This document shows, piece after piece, positions 1 to 6,823 of a DNA stretch of 17,405 nucleotides (position 1 is its first letter; the number at the start of each line of letters is the position of its first letter). This stretch comes from JAWXCH01 sp034440595 (GTDB taxonomy: Bacteria > Planctomycetota > Planctomycetia > Pirellulales > JALHPA01). The notes under the pieces are model-generated. The model was not told where the DNA came from, searched no databases, and was given only the letters and a program-made list of their open reading frames with translations. A program made the translations under genes and the position numbers. The stretch is from assembly GCA_034440595.1 (NCBI GenBank), contig JAWXCH010000044.1, forward strand, positions 1 through 17,405. Reading direction: 5' to 3'.

Positions 1-974
1 ACTTTATCTACATCGGTGGCAATGACTCGATGGATACCGCCAACAAGGTCGCCAAGCTGGCCCAAGAGCGCGGGCTGGATCTGGTTGGCATTGGCGGGCC
101 AAAGACGATTGATAATGACGTAGGGGATAGCGAATTCAAGCTGATCGACCATACGCCGGGCTATGCGTCGACGGCCAAATACTGGATGCATATGGTCCAA
201 TACGCGAATGAAGAGAATGCCGGCTCTTGCCCAGCCGATCCGGTGCTGGTCATGCAGGCGATGGGGCGGAAGATCGGGTATATACCGGCGGCGGCACGGT
301 TGGCCGACCCGCACCGCGAGATGCCGCTGCAGATTTATTTGGCCGAAAGTCCCTGCTCGCTGGAGCAACTGGCGGACAATGTGAACGATCAGTTGCGCAA
401 GGACGGTCGCTGCATTGTGGTGATTAGCGAGGGGTTCAATGTTGGGAGCGTTGGCGAACGACGCGATTCGTTTGGACACGTGCAGTTCAGTTCCAGCGAG
501 ACGACCGTCGGACAGACAGTGGTGAACTATCTGAACAAGGCCGGCCTAGCGACGAAAGGGTCGGCGCGCGGCAATGTCTCTGGGACCGACCAGCGGCATT
601 CGATGGGATACGCCTCGGTCGTCGACCTGGAAGAGGCTTATCAAGCCGGCCGCATGGCGGCGCATCTGGCCAGCACCGGGCAGAGCGGCTATATGGCCAC
701 AATTTTGCGAAACGAAGGGCCGAATTACAGCGTTTACTATGACAAAGCGCCGCTAGCCGAAGTGGCCAACAGCGAGCGAAAGTTCCCGGCCAAATGGATC
801 ACTCCGTCCGGTTACGACGTGACCGATGATTTTGTCCGCTACGCCAAGCCGCTGCTCGGCGAAGGGATGCTGAGCTTGCCAATGATTGATGGTCGACAAC
901 TGATGACGCGCTTGCAGCCAATCCATGCGGCCCAGAAGTTGGCCAAGTACGTTCCGCAGGCCGATCGCAAGTAG
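1..974 (+). CDS. 6-phosphofructokinase, probably pyrophosphate-dependent (5' truncated)
   Basis: This is the C-terminal part of a phosphofructokinase, which phosphorylates fructose 6-phosphate to fructose 1,6-bisphosphate in the cytoplasm. The reading frame is open from base 3 and runs off the left edge, so the start lies outside; 323 residues are visible. Family motifs are GGNDSMDT (bases 15-38), PKTIDND (99-119), the MGRKIGYIP substrate loop near 262-288 and an EGFNVG motif near 430-447. In ATP-dependent bacterial enzymes such as E. coli PfkA, the positions after GGD and after the Pro of the TIDND loop are Gly. Here they are Asp (GGND) and Lys (PKTIDND), the residues known to mark PPi-dependent enzymes and to block ATP. 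I infer a reversible PPi-PFK (EC 2.7.1.90). The HAD gene begins 58 bp downstream on the same strand. Family assignment is secure; the phosphate donor is inferred. Confidence 0.93.
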   Translation, partial: FIYIGGNDSMDTANKVAKLAQERGLDLVGIGGPKTIDNDVGDSEFKLIDHTPGYASTAKYWMHMVQYANEENAGSCPADPVLVMQAMGRKIGYIPAAARLADPHREMPLQIYLAESPCSLEQLADNVNDQLRKDGRCIVVISEGFNVGSVGERRDSFGHVQFSSSETTVGQTVVNYLNKAGLATKGSARGNVSGTDQRHSMGYASVVDLEEAYQAGRMAAHLASTGQSGYMATILRNEGPNYSVYYDKAPLAEVANSERKFPAKWITPSGYDVTDDFVRYAKPLLGEGMLSLPMIDGRQLMTRLQPIHAAQKLAKYVPQADRK

Positions 975-1032
975 CGCGAGTACCGGAACGAGCTTCGCCT
1001 TTCACTTTTCACCTTTAGCCCAGATACGAAGC

Positions 1033-1896
1033 ATGTTTGATTTGACACCTGAGCACGACTTTTTGGTCGGTATCGATTCCGACGGCTGCGTTTTTGACAC
1101 GATGGAAGTGAAGCACAAGGAGTGCTTTATTCCCAACATCATCAACAGCTACGAACTGCAAGGGATCAGTAAGTATGCCCGTGAGGCGGCGGAGTTTGTG
1201 AACTTGTACAGCAAGAGCCGCGGCATCAACCGCTTTCCCGCGCTGATCGAGGCCTTGGAGTGGCTGCAAAAACGACCTGAGGTAGCGGCGCGCGGAATCG
1301 AAATCAAGATCCCGCCCGGGCTGGTCAAGTGGCTGAAGGAAGAGACGCGGCTGGGCAACCCGGCGCTAAAGTCGGCGGTTGAAAAATCTGGCGACCCCGA
1401 TCTGAAGCAGGCTTATGCCTGGTCGGTGGCCGTAAACGATAGCGTGGAGAAAATCGTTCGTGGCGTGCCACCATTTCCTTATGTTCGTGAGGCACTTTCC
1501 AAACTGCATGGCAAGGCAGACATGATCGTCTGCTCGGCTACGCCGAACGAAGCGCTCAAACGCGAATGGGAAGAACACAAGGTCGACCATTTTGTTCGCG
1601 AGATTTGCGGGCAGGAAGTAGGGACCAAAAAAGAGATTTTGCAGGTCGGCAAGAAGTATCCAGCCGGTCACGTTTTGATGATTGGGGATGCTCCTGGCGA
1701 CCACAAAGCGGCTGTGGCCAATGATGCGTTGTTCTTTCCGATCAATCCTGGTTCCGAGGATAGCAGTTGGAAGAATCTGCTGGACGAGGGGATAGATCGC
1801 TTTTTGAACGGCACGTTTGCCGGCGATTATCAGAAGAAATTGCTGGCGGAATTCGATAAGTGCCTGCCAGCTCTGCCTCCCTGGCCGGTGCGATAA
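1033..1896 (+). CDS. HAD-superfamily hydrolase
   Basis: This 287-residue protein is a haloacid dehalogenase-type phosphohydrolase, probably cytoplasmic. Motif I is DSDGCVFD (residues 15-22; Asp15 nucleophile, Asp17 acid/base). Motif II is the Ser of VCSATPNE, the motif III Lys lies in the TKKE segment, and motif IV is GDAPGD (GDxxxD). About 100 residues between motifs I and II form an insert consistent with a helical C1-type cap, which usually selects a small phosphorylated metabolite. I chose ATG 1033 because HAD proteins normally begin just before motif I; the open frame extends upstream to 925 but would overlap the phosphofructokinase gene and adds no recognisable sequence. It sits between pfk and gnd, so a sugar-phosphate or phosphoglycolate-like substrate is plausible, but the sequence does not establish the substrate. 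Confidence 0.85.
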   Translation: MFDLTPEHDFLVGIDSDGCVFDTMEVKHKECFIPNIINSYELQGISKYAREAAEFVNLYSKSRGINRFPALIEALEWLQKRPEVAARGIEIKIPPGLVKWLKEETRLGNPALKSAVEKSGDPDLKQAYAWSVAVNDSVEKIVRGVPPFPYVREALSKLHGKADMIVCSATPNEALKREWEEHKVDHFVREICGQEVGTKKEILQVGKKYPAGHVLMIGDAPGDHKAAVANDALFFPINPGSEDSSWKNLLDEGIDRFLNGTFAGDYQKKLLAEFDKCLPALPPWPVR

Positions 1897-1974
1897 ATAG
1901 TAAAATCCACGCGCGACAAGCCCTGCCGCGATCGTTCCCTGAACTTTCATTTTTACTCTTACCTTTTGCACAAC

Positions 1975-3414
1975 ATGTCTAAATGCGACTTTGGTCTGAT
2001 CGGTCTGGCGGTGATGGGTGAAAACTTGGCTCTCAATATTGAGAGCCGTGGGTACAAAATTGCGGTCTTTAACCGCACGACCAGCGTTGTAGACGACCTG
2101 ATCAAAGGTCGGGCCGCCGGCAAGAAGTTCGTCGGCTGTCACTCGTTGGAAGAACTGGTCGACAATCTGGCCACGCCACGCAAGGTGATGATCATGGTCA
2201 AGGCGGGTGCCCCGGTGGACGACCTGATCGAAAAGCTGATCCCGCTCTTGTCGCCAGGGGATGTGATCATCGACGGCGGTAACGAGCACTACACGAACAC
2301 CGAACGCCGCACGAAGTATCTCGAGAGCAAGGGTCTGCTATTCATCGGCACCGGCGTTTCCGGCGGCGAAGAGGGGGCATTGCTCGGGCCAAGCATCATG
2401 CCAGGTGGCAGTGAAAAAGCGTGGCCACTGGTCAAACCGATCTTTCAGGCCATTTCCGCCAAGGTCGGACCCAACAACGATATTCCTTGCTGCGAATGGG
2501 TCGGTCCCGGCGGGGCAGGGCAGTACGTGAAGATGGTTCACAATGGCATTGAGTACGGCGATATGCAGCTCATCTGCGAAGCGTACTTCATTCTCAAAAA
2601 GGCACTTGGCCTGACCAACGATGAACTGTACGACGTGTTTGCCGAATGGAATCGCGGGGAGCTGGACAGCTATCTGATCGAGATCACGCGCGACATTTTT
2701 AGTGTGAAGGATCCCGAGACCGGTGAATACATGGTCGATCAGATTTTGGACACTGCCGGAGCCAAGGGAACTGGTAAGTGGATGAGCCAGTTGGCACTGG
2801 ATCTGGGTGTGCCAAGCACACTGGTGACCGAGGCCGTTTATGCCCGCTGCTTATCGGCGCTGAAGGAAGCACGCGTTCGTGCGAGCAAAGTATTGAAAGG
2901 ACCCGAAGGGAAATACACCGGCGACAAGAAGGCGTTCATCGAAAAGGTGCGCCAGGCGCTGTATGCCTCGAAGATTTGTAGCTATGCCCAGGGATATATC
3001 CAGTTGCAGGCGGCCGCGAAAGAACACAACTGGCCACTTCACTATGGCAATATCGCGCTGCTGTGGCGCGGCGGCTGCATTATTCGTGCACGGTTTTTGG
3101 AGCGAATCAAGGAAGCGTTCGATGCTTCGCCGAACCTGGAAAACCTGCTGCTGGCGCCGTACTTTACCGACGCCGTGGAAAAGTCTCAGGACGCCTGGCG
3201 ACATGTGGTCATTACCGCGGTCGAGCTGGGTGTTCCAACGCCGAACTTTAGTGCCGCGTTGTCCTACTACGATGGCATCCGTCAGGCACGTCTGCCTGCG
3301 AATCTGCTGCAAGCACAGCGGGACTATTTTGGCGCTCATACTTACCAGCGCGTCGACAAGCCGGGCGTGTTCCATACCGATTGGATTCGTCAACGTAAGC
3401 AACCGCAGGATTGA
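1975..3414 (+). CDS. gnd: 6-phosphogluconate dehydrogenase, decarboxylating
   Basis: This enzyme oxidatively decarboxylates 6-phosphogluconate to ribulose 5-phosphate, producing NADPH, as the third step of the oxidative pentose phosphate pathway. The protein has 479 residues, normal for the long (E. coli/animal-type) form. The Rossmann motif GLIGLAVMG (7-15) is followed by the cofactor segment VFNRTT (31-36). The substrate motif GVSGGEEGALLGPS (127-140) and the catalytic stretch KMVHNGIEYGD (186-196, with Lys186 and Glu193) are intact, and KGTGKW and a C-terminal tail are present. ATG 1975 is preferred over an in-frame TTG at 1966 because family members start a few residues before the Rossmann strand. 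No Shine-Dalgarno is obvious; the leader is pyrimidine-rich. Zwf, which makes the precursor of its substrate, lies two genes downstream. Confidence 0.97.
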   Translation: MSKCDFGLIGLAVMGENLALNIESRGYKIAVFNRTTSVVDDLIKGRAAGKKFVGCHSLEELVDNLATPRKVMIMVKAGAPVDDLIEKLIPLLSPGDVIIDGGNEHYTNTERRTKYLESKGLLFIGTGVSGGEEGALLGPSIMPGGSEKAWPLVKPIFQAISAKVGPNNDIPCCEWVGPGGAGQYVKMVHNGIEYGDMQLICEAYFILKKALGLTNDELYDVFAEWNRGELDSYLIEITRDIFSVKDPETGEYMVDQILDTAGAKGTGKWMSQLALDLGVPSTLVTEAVYARCLSALKEARVRASKVLKGPEGKYTGDKKAFIEKVRQALYASKICSYAQGYIQLQAAAKEHNWPLHYGNIALLWRGGCIIRARFLERIKEAFDASPNLENLLLAPYFTDAVEKSQDAWRHVVITAVELGVPTPNFSAALSYYDGIRQARLPANLLQAQRDYFGAHTYQRVDKPGVFHTDWIRQRKQPQD

Positions 3415-3430
3415 AAATGTGTGTTATTGC

Positions 3431-3460
3431 GACTGGATTCCCGCCTTCGCGGGAATGACG
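3431..3460 (+). repeat. REP-like hairpin repeat, copy 1
   Basis: A perfect 8-bp inverted repeat, ATTCCCGC (3437-3444) and GCGGGAAT (3449-3456), encloses a CTTC loop and is flanked by GACTGG and GACG. A 29-of-30 match lies at 12080-12109 in the same orientation. The first ten bases, GACTGGATTC, recur at 3466-3475, suggesting a partial second unit. Elements of this form are common intergenic repeats in many bacteria. There is no T-run, so it is not a classical terminator, although it could act on the gnd 3' end. Confidence 0.8.
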
Positions 3461-3492
3461 AAGAGGACTGGATTCTTTAGATCGTTTGTACC

Positions 3493-3496
3493 GGAG
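3493..3496 (+). promoter_or_regulatory. Shine-Dalgarno that supports a GTG start for the SDR gene
   Basis: GGAG lies five bases before GTG 3502. This supports the non-ATG start, as there is no in-frame ATG before the cofactor-binding motif. Confidence 0.6.
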
Positions 3497-3501
3497 TTGA
3501 C

Positions 3502-4281
3502 GTGGCCGCCAGTTATCTAGAAAAGCTCTTTGGACTGGCCGGACAAACCGCCGTCGTCATCGGCGGTACTGGGGTGCTTGGCGGGGCCATCTGTAGAGGT
3601 TTGGCTCAGGCCGGGGCTTTTGTGATCGTGGCCGGTCGCGAAGGGGCGGAGGCCCGAGTTGCTGAGATTAGGCAACTCGGCGGTCAGGCGGACTGCCGAG
3701 TCGTGGACGTGACGAGTCGTCAGTCGATTGAAGAATTGCTGGCCTCTGTCGTTGCCGCGCGTGGACAGGTGGATATCCTGGTCAACTGTGCCGGAGTCAA
3801 TTCGGCGACGGGCTATCTGGAAATCACCGACGACGACTGGTCGCGTGTGCTGCAGATCAACCTGACGGCCACGCACTGGGGATGCCAGATCTTTGGCCAG
3901 CATATGTCCGAGAGTGGTCGTGGGGGGGCGATTCTCAACATAGGCAGTGTGACCTGCGATAAGCCGTTGTCGCGCGTGTTTGCCTATTCGGCTTCCAAGG
4001 CGGCCGTGCTGAATCTGACGCAGAATGTAGCCCGTGAGTTGGCCCCGCATAACATTCGCGTGAATGCGATCTGTCCTGGCTTCTTTCCGGCTGAGCAAAA
4101 TCGCAAGATTCTGGACGACACGCGGATTGCTAACATCATGACTCAAACGCCGATGGCGCGGTTTGGCGATCCAGAAGAACTGATCGGTGCGGTGCTGCTA
4201 TTGGTCTCAAAATCTGCCGGCAGTTACATTACCGGTGCTGCGTATTACGTCGATGGCGGGTTCACGGCGATGCGGTTTTAA
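3502..4281 (+). CDS. SDR-family NAD(P)-dependent oxidoreductase
   Basis: This 259-residue classical short-chain dehydrogenase/reductase is probably a cytoplasmic tetramer. It has the glycine-rich cofactor loop GGTGVLGG (21-28), the NCAG motif (96-99), and a full catalytic tetrad that I place at Asn120, Ser149, Tyr162 and Lys166 (YSASK). The C-terminus AAYYVDGGF is also typical. The start is GTG 3502, supported by a GGAG five bases upstream. The N-terminus (YLEKLFGLAGQTAVVIGGTG) resembles sugar-acid SDRs such as fructuronate/mannonate oxidoreductase-like and gluconate 5-dehydrogenase-like enzymes. Its place between gnd and zwf fits a sugar or sugar-acid substrate, but SDR specificity cannot be read from these motifs. 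The gap to zwf is 67 bp and contains a hairpin. Confidence 0.9.
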   Translation: MAASYLEKLFGLAGQTAVVIGGTGVLGGAICRGLAQAGAFVIVAGREGAEARVAEIRQLGGQADCRVVDVTSRQSIEELLASVVAARGQVDILVNCAGVNSATGYLEITDDDWSRVLQINLTATHWGCQIFGQHMSESGRGGAILNIGSVTCDKPLSRVFAYSASKAAVLNLTQNVARELAPHNIRVNAICPGFFPAEQNRKILDDTRIANIMTQTPMARFGDPEELIGAVLLLVSKSAGSYITGAAYYVDGGFTAMRF

Positions 4282-4301
4282 TGGCGATATTTGGCGGTGC
4301 T

Positions 4302-4323
4302 GACTCTGGGCGTTGCCCGAGTC
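4302..4323 (+). other. Stable hairpin in the zwf leader
   Basis: GACTC and GGGC (4302-4306, 4308-4311) pair with GCCC and GAGTC (4315-4323) around a GTT loop, with one bulged T at 4307, giving a 9-bp stem. It lies between the SDR stop and the zwf ATG. There is no T-run, so mRNA processing or a translational effect is more likely than termination. Confidence 0.5.
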
Positions 4324-4348
4324 AGTTGGACCAACGAAAGTGCAAATC

Positions 4349-5806
4349 ATGCCTACCATCGTGATCTTTGGTGCCTCGGGCGACCTCACCAGCCGCAAGC
4401 TTATTCCGGCTCTCTACGGGCTATATCGCAAGAAGCGGCTCCCTGCCGATACACACATCGTCGGTAGCTCGCGCACGCCGTTTTCGAATGAGGAGTGGCG
4501 TAGCAAGCTGGCCGAATCGACGAAGAAGTTCGCCGGCAAAGCATTTGATCCTGCCGTTTGGGAGGAATTCGCGAAGAACGTTTTCTATCAGCCGCTGGAT
4601 ATCGGCAGCGAAGCCGATTTCAAGAAGCTGGCCGCTGAGCTGAAGAAAATCGAAGGGGATAAAAACACCGATCGGTTGTACTATCTGGCCACTGCCCCGC
4701 AGTTCTATGAAGAGGCCGCAGCGCAACTCGGAAAGGCCGGATTGGCTGACGAAAAGAATGGCCGCCGCCGGATCGTGATCGAAAAGCCATTTGGTGTCGA
4801 TCTAGAAAGTGCGAAGCACTTGAATCTTTCGATCCATCAGATTTTTGATGAGTCGCAGGTCTATCGTATCGATCACTACCTGGGCAAAGAAACGGTGCAG
4901 AACATTCTGGTGCTCCGTTTTGCCAATAGCATCTTTGAGCCGATTTGGAATCGCAACTACATCGACCATGTGCAGATCACCGTGGCCGAAGAGGTGCTCG
5001 TTGGTCGTCGCGGCGACTATTACGATCAGTCTGGTATTATGCGCGACATGTTTCAGAATCATCTGCTGCAATTGCTGATGGTGACGGCGATGGAGGCCCC
5101 GGTTCGCTATCGCGCCGATGCAGTGCGCGATGAAAAGGTCAAAGTATTGCAAGCAATTCGGCCCCTGACTGCCGAGCAGGTGGCACAGTTTACGCTACGT
5201 GGACAGTATGACGGCTATCTCAAGGAACCGGGCGTTGCAACTGGCAGTCAGACGGCGACGTTTGCGGCCATTCGGCTGGAGGTGGACAACTGGCGCTGGC
5301 AGGGAGTTCCGTTCTACTTGCGCAGCGGCAAAGGGATGTCTTGCCGCACCACGCAGATCGTTATTCAGTTTCGGCAGCCGCCGACCCTGCTGTTTCAATC
5401 CAGCCAATCGCCGGTCTCCGCTCCAGATGCCAACCGACTGGTCATTCAGGTGCAGCCAGCCGAAGGGATTCAGTTGCACTTTATGACCAAAGTCCCAGAT
5501 GCCGGCATGCAATTGCGTCTGACCGATTTGGATTTCCGCTTTGCCCAGCAGTTCAAATCGGAAATGCCGGAAGCGTATCAAAGGCTGCTGCTGGATGCTC
5601 TGGCCGGGGATGCCAGCCTGTTTGCACGTGCCGATGAAGTCGAATTGGCCTGGGGCATCATCGACCCGATTCTGGCCGCCTGGAAAGAGAGCCGCCAGCC
5701 GGCCATGCTGACCTACGAAGCGGGCCTCTGGGGGCCGGCCGAATGTAGCCAATGGATTCAGGCCCAAGGGCGAGAATGGTTCGATATCTGCCCTGTTCTG
5801 AGCTAA
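4349..5806 (+). CDS. zwf: Glucose-6-phosphate 1-dehydrogenase
   Basis: This enzyme oxidises glucose 6-phosphate to 6-phosphogluconolactone with NADP+, the committed step of the oxidative pentose phosphate pathway. The protein has 485 residues, normal for bacterial Zwf. The dinucleotide-binding fingerprint GASGDLTSRKL lies at residues 8-18 and the signature RIDHYLGKE at 173-181, including the substrate-binding His176-Tyr177. The second active-site His lies in the QNHLLQ segment, and FYLRSGKGM is conserved in the C-terminal domain. ATG 4349 is chosen over TTG 4313 because the fingerprint then begins at residue 8 as usual. The cluster lacks a 6-phosphogluconolactonase gene, so the lactone must hydrolyse spontaneously or use an enzyme encoded elsewhere. 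The last codons are part of a 78-bp segment copied 871 bp downstream. Confidence 0.97.
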   Translation: MPTIVIFGASGDLTSRKLIPALYGLYRKKRLPADTHIVGSSRTPFSNEEWRSKLAESTKKFAGKAFDPAVWEEFAKNVFYQPLDIGSEADFKKLAAELKKIEGDKNTDRLYYLATAPQFYEEAAAQLGKAGLADEKNGRRRIVIEKPFGVDLESAKHLNLSIHQIFDESQVYRIDHYLGKETVQNILVLRFANSIFEPIWNRNYIDHVQITVAEEVLVGRRGDYYDQSGIMRDMFQNHLLQLLMVTAMEAPVRYRADAVRDEKVKVLQAIRPLTAEQVAQFTLRGQYDGYLKEPGVATGSQTATFAAIRLEVDNWRWQGVPFYLRSGKGMSCRTTQIVIQFRQPPTLLFQSSQSPVSAPDANRLVIQVQPAEGIQLHFMTKVPDAGMQLRLTDLDFRFAQQFKSEMPEAYQRLLLDALAGDASLFARADEVELAWGIIDPILAAWKESRQPAMLTYEAGLWGPAECSQWIQAQGREWFDICPVLS

Positions 5807-5831
5807 ACTATTCAAGCGGTCAAACGGCTGG
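5754..5831 (+). repeat. 78-bp direct repeat, source copy (zwf 3' end and spacer)
   Basis: The last codons of zwf and 25 bp of spacer match 6625-6702 at 69 of 78 positions without gaps, at an offset of 871 bp. Each copy precedes one of two paralogous lipoprotein genes, so the repeat marks the left end of a tandem duplication unit. Confidence 0.85.
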
Positions 5832-5915
5832 TGCGAAACCGTCAAACCGGCGAGTTCGCATTCCGACCGTGCCATAGTTAACCTCTCGCCATTCCAGAAA
5901 CCAAGGGCCCTCTCG

Positions 5916-6557
5916 ATGAAAACTTCAATCTGGACGCCAGCACTGGTCGCGTTTTTTGCAATCTTCAGCAGCGGGTGTGTTGAATTCACTAAACCACTCT
6001 CCAGCGAGAAGGACTCGGTTGTGGATACCCGGCTGATCGGCGTCTGGGAATACACCAAAGATGGTACGAAAGAATCAGAGCTGATCAAGGTGCAACCGAA
6101 GGCCGGATCAAAGACCATTTTGGAAATCACCAGCATGTCTGGAAAAGAAGGTTCAGCGCCGGTGCATACCAAGAAGTTTGGCAAGCACGACTACCTCAGC
6201 GTTATGGATACGGATAAGAAGGGAAAGACGACCTGGTTTATCGCCGAGTACGAGTTCTTGGACAAAGATTCGATCCGGATGCGTGGCCCGGAAAGTGATC
6301 GGATCAAAGAGCTGATTCAAGAAAAGAAGATCGCCGGAGTCGTTGAAAAAGACGACTACTTCGACTACATCCAAATCACTGAAGATCCAGCCAAGCTGGC
6401 TGCGTTTTTCGAGAAGCACTTTCATGAGTGCTTTGATCACGAAGAAACCTCGCTATTCAAGCGAGCCACTCCCGAGGCGATAAATAAAGCTGCCGAAAAG
6501 AAACCTGCCGCCAAGAAACCGGCTGCCACGACCCCCGGCAAGTCCAGCAAGAAATAG
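5916..6557 (+). CDS. Putative lipoprotein, paralog 1
   Basis: I do not recognise a named family. The 213-residue protein starts with a lysine and a hydrophobic stretch ending in FSSGC, with Cys21 a likely lipidation site; the lipobox is imperfect (Ser at -3). The mature part opens with SSEKDSVVDTRLIGVWEYT and alternates short beta-like and charged segments. This start, with its LIGVWEYT phrase, recalls small lipocalin-like or stress-type extracytoplasmic domains, but only loosely. A conserved CFDHEE motif precedes a Lys/Ala/Pro-rich, probably disordered tail (about residue 190 on). ATG 5916 follows an AAGGG at 5903-5907. It is closely related along its length to the gene at 6824-7468. No function is assigned; a membrane-anchored extracytoplasmic protein is inferred. 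Confidence 0.75.
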   Translation: MKTSIWTPALVAFFAIFSSGCVEFTKPLSSEKDSVVDTRLIGVWEYTKDGTKESELIKVQPKAGSKTILEITSMSGKEGSAPVHTKKFGKHDYLSVMDTDKKGKTTWFIAEYEFLDKDSIRMRGPESDRIKELIQEKKIAGVVEKDDYFDYIQITEDPAKLAAFFEKHFHECFDHEETSLFKRATPEAINKAAEKKPAAKKPAATTPGKSSKK

Positions 6558-6623
6558 CAGTCCGGCGGGCCAATACGGCTGCCGTTCTTAGACGAATCAG
6601 CGACCGCGGTGTGGCCTTGCAAG

Positions 6624-6677
6624 CGGATTTAGGCCTAATGGAGAGAATGATTCGATATCTGCCCTGGTCTGAGCTAG
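6624..6677 (+). pseudogene. Decayed fragment of the zwf 3' end
   Basis: Read in the zwf frame, this stretch corresponds to the last 17 codons and stop of zwf. It has in-frame stops in place of codons for Gln (TAG), Gln (TAA) and Trp (TGA), while the block REWFDICPVLS is otherwise recognisable as RE-stop-FDICPGLS followed by TAG. It is a non-coding relic left by the tandem duplication that made the two lipoprotein genes. Confidence 0.8.
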
Positions 6678-6702
6678 GCTATTCAAGCGGTTAAACGGCT
6701 GG
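6625..6702 (+). repeat. 78-bp direct repeat, second copy, in the gap between the lipoprotein genes
   Basis: This matches 5754-5831 at 69 of 78 positions without gaps. The surrounding gap (6558-6823, 266 bp) also holds a T7 run near 6727 and a 7-bp inverted repeat, ATCAGTG (6720-6726) and CACTGAT (6781-6787), too far apart for a simple terminator. I found no convincing promoter in the gap. Confidence 0.85.
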
Positions 6703-6811
6703 CGGTTGCTCCTGACTCGATCAGTGTTTTTTTGCTATCGCTGTCACAGGGTGCCCTCGCCACGGTACAGGTTCTAGTTGCACTGATACCGTTTATCGCA
6801 TCCCAAAATTG

Positions 6812-6817
6812 AAGGAG
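6812..6817 (+). promoter_or_regulatory. Shine-Dalgarno that decides the start of lipoprotein paralog 2
   Basis: AAGGAG ends six bases before ATG 6824. It excludes the upstream in-frame TTG at 6809, which would itself overlap this site. Confidence 0.75.
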
Positions 6818-6823
6818 TTTTCT

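Noticed and set aside
1366..2289. Long - strand open frame (307 codons) across the HAD and gnd genes
   Set aside because: It is antisense to two clear enzyme genes, with no recognised motif and a low-complexity, basic composition. It is a shadow of codon bias in the opposite strand.
2851..3402. - strand open frame inside gnd
   Set aside because: Fully antisense to conserved gnd sequence, with no motif.
3517..4146. - strand open frame inside the SDR gene
   Set aside because: Fully antisense to an SDR whose catalytic tetrad is intact; Arg/His-rich composition suggests a shadow.
3502..4281. SDR gene as a 6-phosphogluconolactonase or specific gluconate dehydrogenase
   Set aside because: The catalytic tetrad shows an oxidoreductase, and neighbourhood alone cannot fix the substrate.
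5195..6184. Long - strand open frame (329 codons) over zwf and the lipoprotein gene
   Set aside because: It lies antisense to zwf and lipoprotein paralog 1, with no recognised domain and no ribosome binding site seen.
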